Below are positions 62,574 to 64,000 of a stretch of DNA of 64,000 nt, in pieces; within the stretch, counting starts at the first letter, position 1, and every line of letters begins with the position of its first letter. The DNA lies in contig JACJYC010000008.1 of assembly GCA_020636325.1 (NCBI GenBank), positions 186,001-250,000 of the forward strand, given 5' to 3'. Below the pieces are notes generated by a model. The model did not search any database. It was not told where the DNA came from and saw only the letters and a list, made by a program, of their open reading frames with translations. The translations under genes were made by a program, and so were the position numbers. The DNA comes from Lewinellaceae bacterium. Its GTDB lineage: Bacteria; Bacteroidota; Bacteroidia; Chitinophagales; Saprospiraceae.

Positions 62574-63326
62574 TTAAGACTTCCTGCTAATAACCAAAAC
62601 AATGCGCCGCGACTCGCTCCCGAATTCCTCATCCCGCCAACCGCCGAATACCTTGTCTACTTTCAGATCGCAAGCTTCCGCCATCAGCGCCAGTTCCGTA
62701 TAATGATACATATGCATTGTAAAAGGCGCGTCGAACCGTCGGCCGTCCTTGAAGTAGATTCGTTTGTTGGTCGTGGTCCCGGCAACCGGATCAAAGGTCA
62801 GCCTGTCAATCATGAGGTCGCTGTTCTTTTCCGTTACAAAAGCCGGTTGGATTTCTTTGACAATTTGGTCTCTGTTCTTTACATCAATGAACGCCTTGCC
62901 GCCCGGTTTCAGCGCCTTTCCAATTTTCCGGAACAAAATTTGGCAATCCGATCGGTCAAAAAAACCGAGGGAGTTGAAGAGGAGAAGAATAGTATCAAAT
63001 CCATTCTCTTGATCCATTTCAAGAATATCCTGTTCCAGGAATTCTACATCCAACTTCCTGTCAACAGCTTCCTTCCTTGCGATTCCGATAAAGCTTTTAT
63101 TGATGTCAATCCCAGTCACCCGATGTCCTTTTTCCGCGAAATAGAGGGAATGACGGCCGTGCCCGCAAGCCAGATCGAGGATGCGTTGCTGACCGCTTAT
63201 GCCGCAATGTTTTTCGATATAGGTGCATTCCATCCTGGTACGGGCTTCATCAACCGCGTCCTCGTAGAAATAAAGGTAAAGGTCGCTTTGGTGAAGATTG
63301 TTGATTTCCTTTTTGCTGGTACTCAT
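62574..63326 (-). CDS. class I SAM-dependent methyltransferase
   Basis: A 250-residue methyltransferase from the ATG at 63326 (MSTSKKEINN); the ATG at 63401 would add 25 residues. The SAM-binding motif I is ILDLACGHGRHSLYFAEKG, with the post-motif Asp in VTGIDINKSF, then VEFLEQDILEM and DTILLLFNSLGFFD. The C-terminal part (VKNRDQIVKEIQPAF, FTMHMYHYTELALMAEACDL) matches a common methyltransferase group with unknown substrates. It is a single gene, 97 bp ahead of the GNAT gene and 153 bp after the partial permease. Confidence 0.88.
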   Translation of the reverse strand: MSTSKKEINNLHQSDLYLYFYEDAVDEARTRMECTYIEKHCGISGQQRILDLACGHGRHSLYFAEKGHRVTGIDINKSFIGIARKEAVDRKLDVEFLEQDILEMDQENGFDTILLLFNSLGFFDRSDCQILFRKIGKALKPGGKAFIDVKNRDQIVKEIQPAFVTEKNSDLMIDRLTFDPVAGTTTNKRIYFKDGRRFDAPFTMHMYHYTELALMAEACDLKVDKVFGGWRDEEFGSESRRIVLVISRKS

Positions 63327-63478
63327 ACTGAATTCATTGATCACAAAAGTGGAATTGTTCCGGAAATTAAATATTCGCCATAATTCCTCGGACTCATCCA
63401 TTATTCAACCGGAATGAGCTGGAATTAATTCCTTGTATTGAGCGATTGGGTTGTGAAACTGGAAATTTCGCATCCAGC

Positions 63479-64000
63479 CTACAACTGCCGAAGCGACTCC
63501 ACCAGGTTCACCCGGCCAAGCCTGAACAACAGGAAAGAAGCCGCCAAAAAATTGAAAAACAGGGTTATGCCCAGTGTTTTCACAAAAACCGCCGCATCAA
63601 CCCCTATCCGGTATTGGAAATGATCCAGCCACTTGTCCATCAGCCACCAACTCACCGGCAAAGCAAGCAGGTTGGCCGTCAGGACGATCGCGAGTTGTTC
63701 GCCGGTCAGCAGCCGGAAAGCCTGCCCTGTATTTGCGCCGTACAATCGCCGGATCGCCATTTCGCGGGTCCGTTTCCGGATCACGAACAGCGTCAATCCG
63801 AATAACCCCAGCAACGCGATCAGGAAGGCGATCAGGGCGTAAAACCGGAAACTGTTCCGGAGGTTGATCTCCGCCCGGTAATGCCCCCTGAGGTCCTCCT
63901 GCAAAAAGGTGTAATTGAAGTCATAATCCGGTGAAATGCCCAGGCAGGCCTGACGGATCAAAGAAACAGCTTTGTCTTCCTGCCCCGCCGCTACCCGCAC
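63479..64000 (-). CDS. FtsX-type ABC permease, C-terminal part (cut by right edge)
   Basis: The last 173 codons of a permease running off the window, so its N-terminus lies beyond 64000. It ends with three membrane helices and the coupling segment KRTREMAIRRLYGANTGQAF, close to the KRQKEIGVRKVFGAT segment of the permease at 42281-44659, and the terminal RVNLVESLRQL. The family is therefore clear although only the second half is present. Function as for the first permease: an FtsX/MacB-type subunit without a nearby ATPase in the window. Confidence 0.85.
   Translation of the reverse strand: MRVAAGQEDKAVSLIRQACLGISPDYDFNYTFLQEDLRGHYRAEINLRNSFRFYALIAFLIALLGLFGLTLFVIRKRTREMAIRRLYGANTGQAFRLLTGEQLAIVLTANLLALPVSWWLMDKWLDHFQYRIGVDAAVFVKTLGITLFFNFLAASFLLFRLGRVNLVESLRQL

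Overview
The window is from a Bacteroidota chromosome, most likely a Saprospiria/Lewinella-type member. The clues are a secreted protein with a type IX secretion C-terminal sorting domain (21459-22898), a TAnnTTTG-type promoter upstream of an OmpA-like gene, lipoproteins with Bacteroidota-style lipoboxes, and families such as HYC_CC_PP, DUF3667 and TIGR04076. The genus-level placement is inference. No rRNA, tRNA, CRISPR array, insertion sequence or replication origin was recognised.

Region 1 (1-10017) is the most unusual part. Two divergent operons encode seven soluble proteins that look like an elaborate cytoplasmic phosphorelay. The rightward operon has a histidine-kinase-like protein with a distinctive N-terminal region, then three receiver or pseudo-receiver proteins joined by short gaps or overlaps. 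The leftward operon begins with a receiver protein whose C-terminus carries an R-x4-H motif typical of HEPN ribonucleases. A small helical protein follows, then a receiver-like protein cut by the window edge. No DNA-binding or membrane domain is visible. I read it as a candidate phosphorelay-controlled RNase (stress, conflict or anti-phage) system, similar in logic to Detocs but with different parts. The function is inferred, not shown. The DNA looks more AT-rich than the genes that follow.

Region 2 (10171-16477) has a membrane-anchored metallophosphoesterase, then a TetR regulator, EmrA-like adaptor, EmrB-like MFS pump and TolC-like channel: a complete tripartite drug efflux unit with palindromic operator candidates on both sides of tetR. 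Region 3 (16734-21276, leftward) is a sugar/uronate catabolic cluster: GH88-like hydrolase, TIM-barrel isomerase, Gfo/Idh/MocA oxidoreductase, SDR and a small membrane protein. Next comes a T9SS-secreted protein. Region 4 (23114-33224, leftward) is a copper/silver resistance cluster: HYC_CC_PP protein, CusA-like RND pump, CusC-like channel, CusB-like adaptor, metal-binding lipoprotein and CopB-type ATPase.

Region 5 (33705-49203) is mixed housekeeping and envelope genes: OmpA-like protein, GatB, DUF3667 protein, dipeptidyl peptidase III, SCO1-like protein, FtsX-type permease, double-cupin lipoprotein, cation-chloride-cotransporter-like permease and a BNR-repeat sialidase-like lipoprotein. Region 6 (49197-55817) holds a TPR-CHAT protease-like protein divergent from a sigma-70 factor and its likely membrane anti-sigma/TPR partner, next to an unknown secreted protein. 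Region 7 (55874-64000) has a hypothetical membrane protein, a methyltransferase remnant, a TIGR04076 protein, NhaC antiporter, aldo/keto reductase, DUF885 protein, VOC protein, GNAT acetyltransferase, methyltransferase and the C-terminal part of another FtsX-type permease.

A second theme is intergenic minisatellites. At least eight gaps carry degenerate tandem arrays. Most have a 7-bp unit (TAAGTTG, CAGTTGG, CATCCAG, CGTCCAC/CGTCTCC), others 8-9 bp. Several contain short hairpins, and some run into gene ends or starts.
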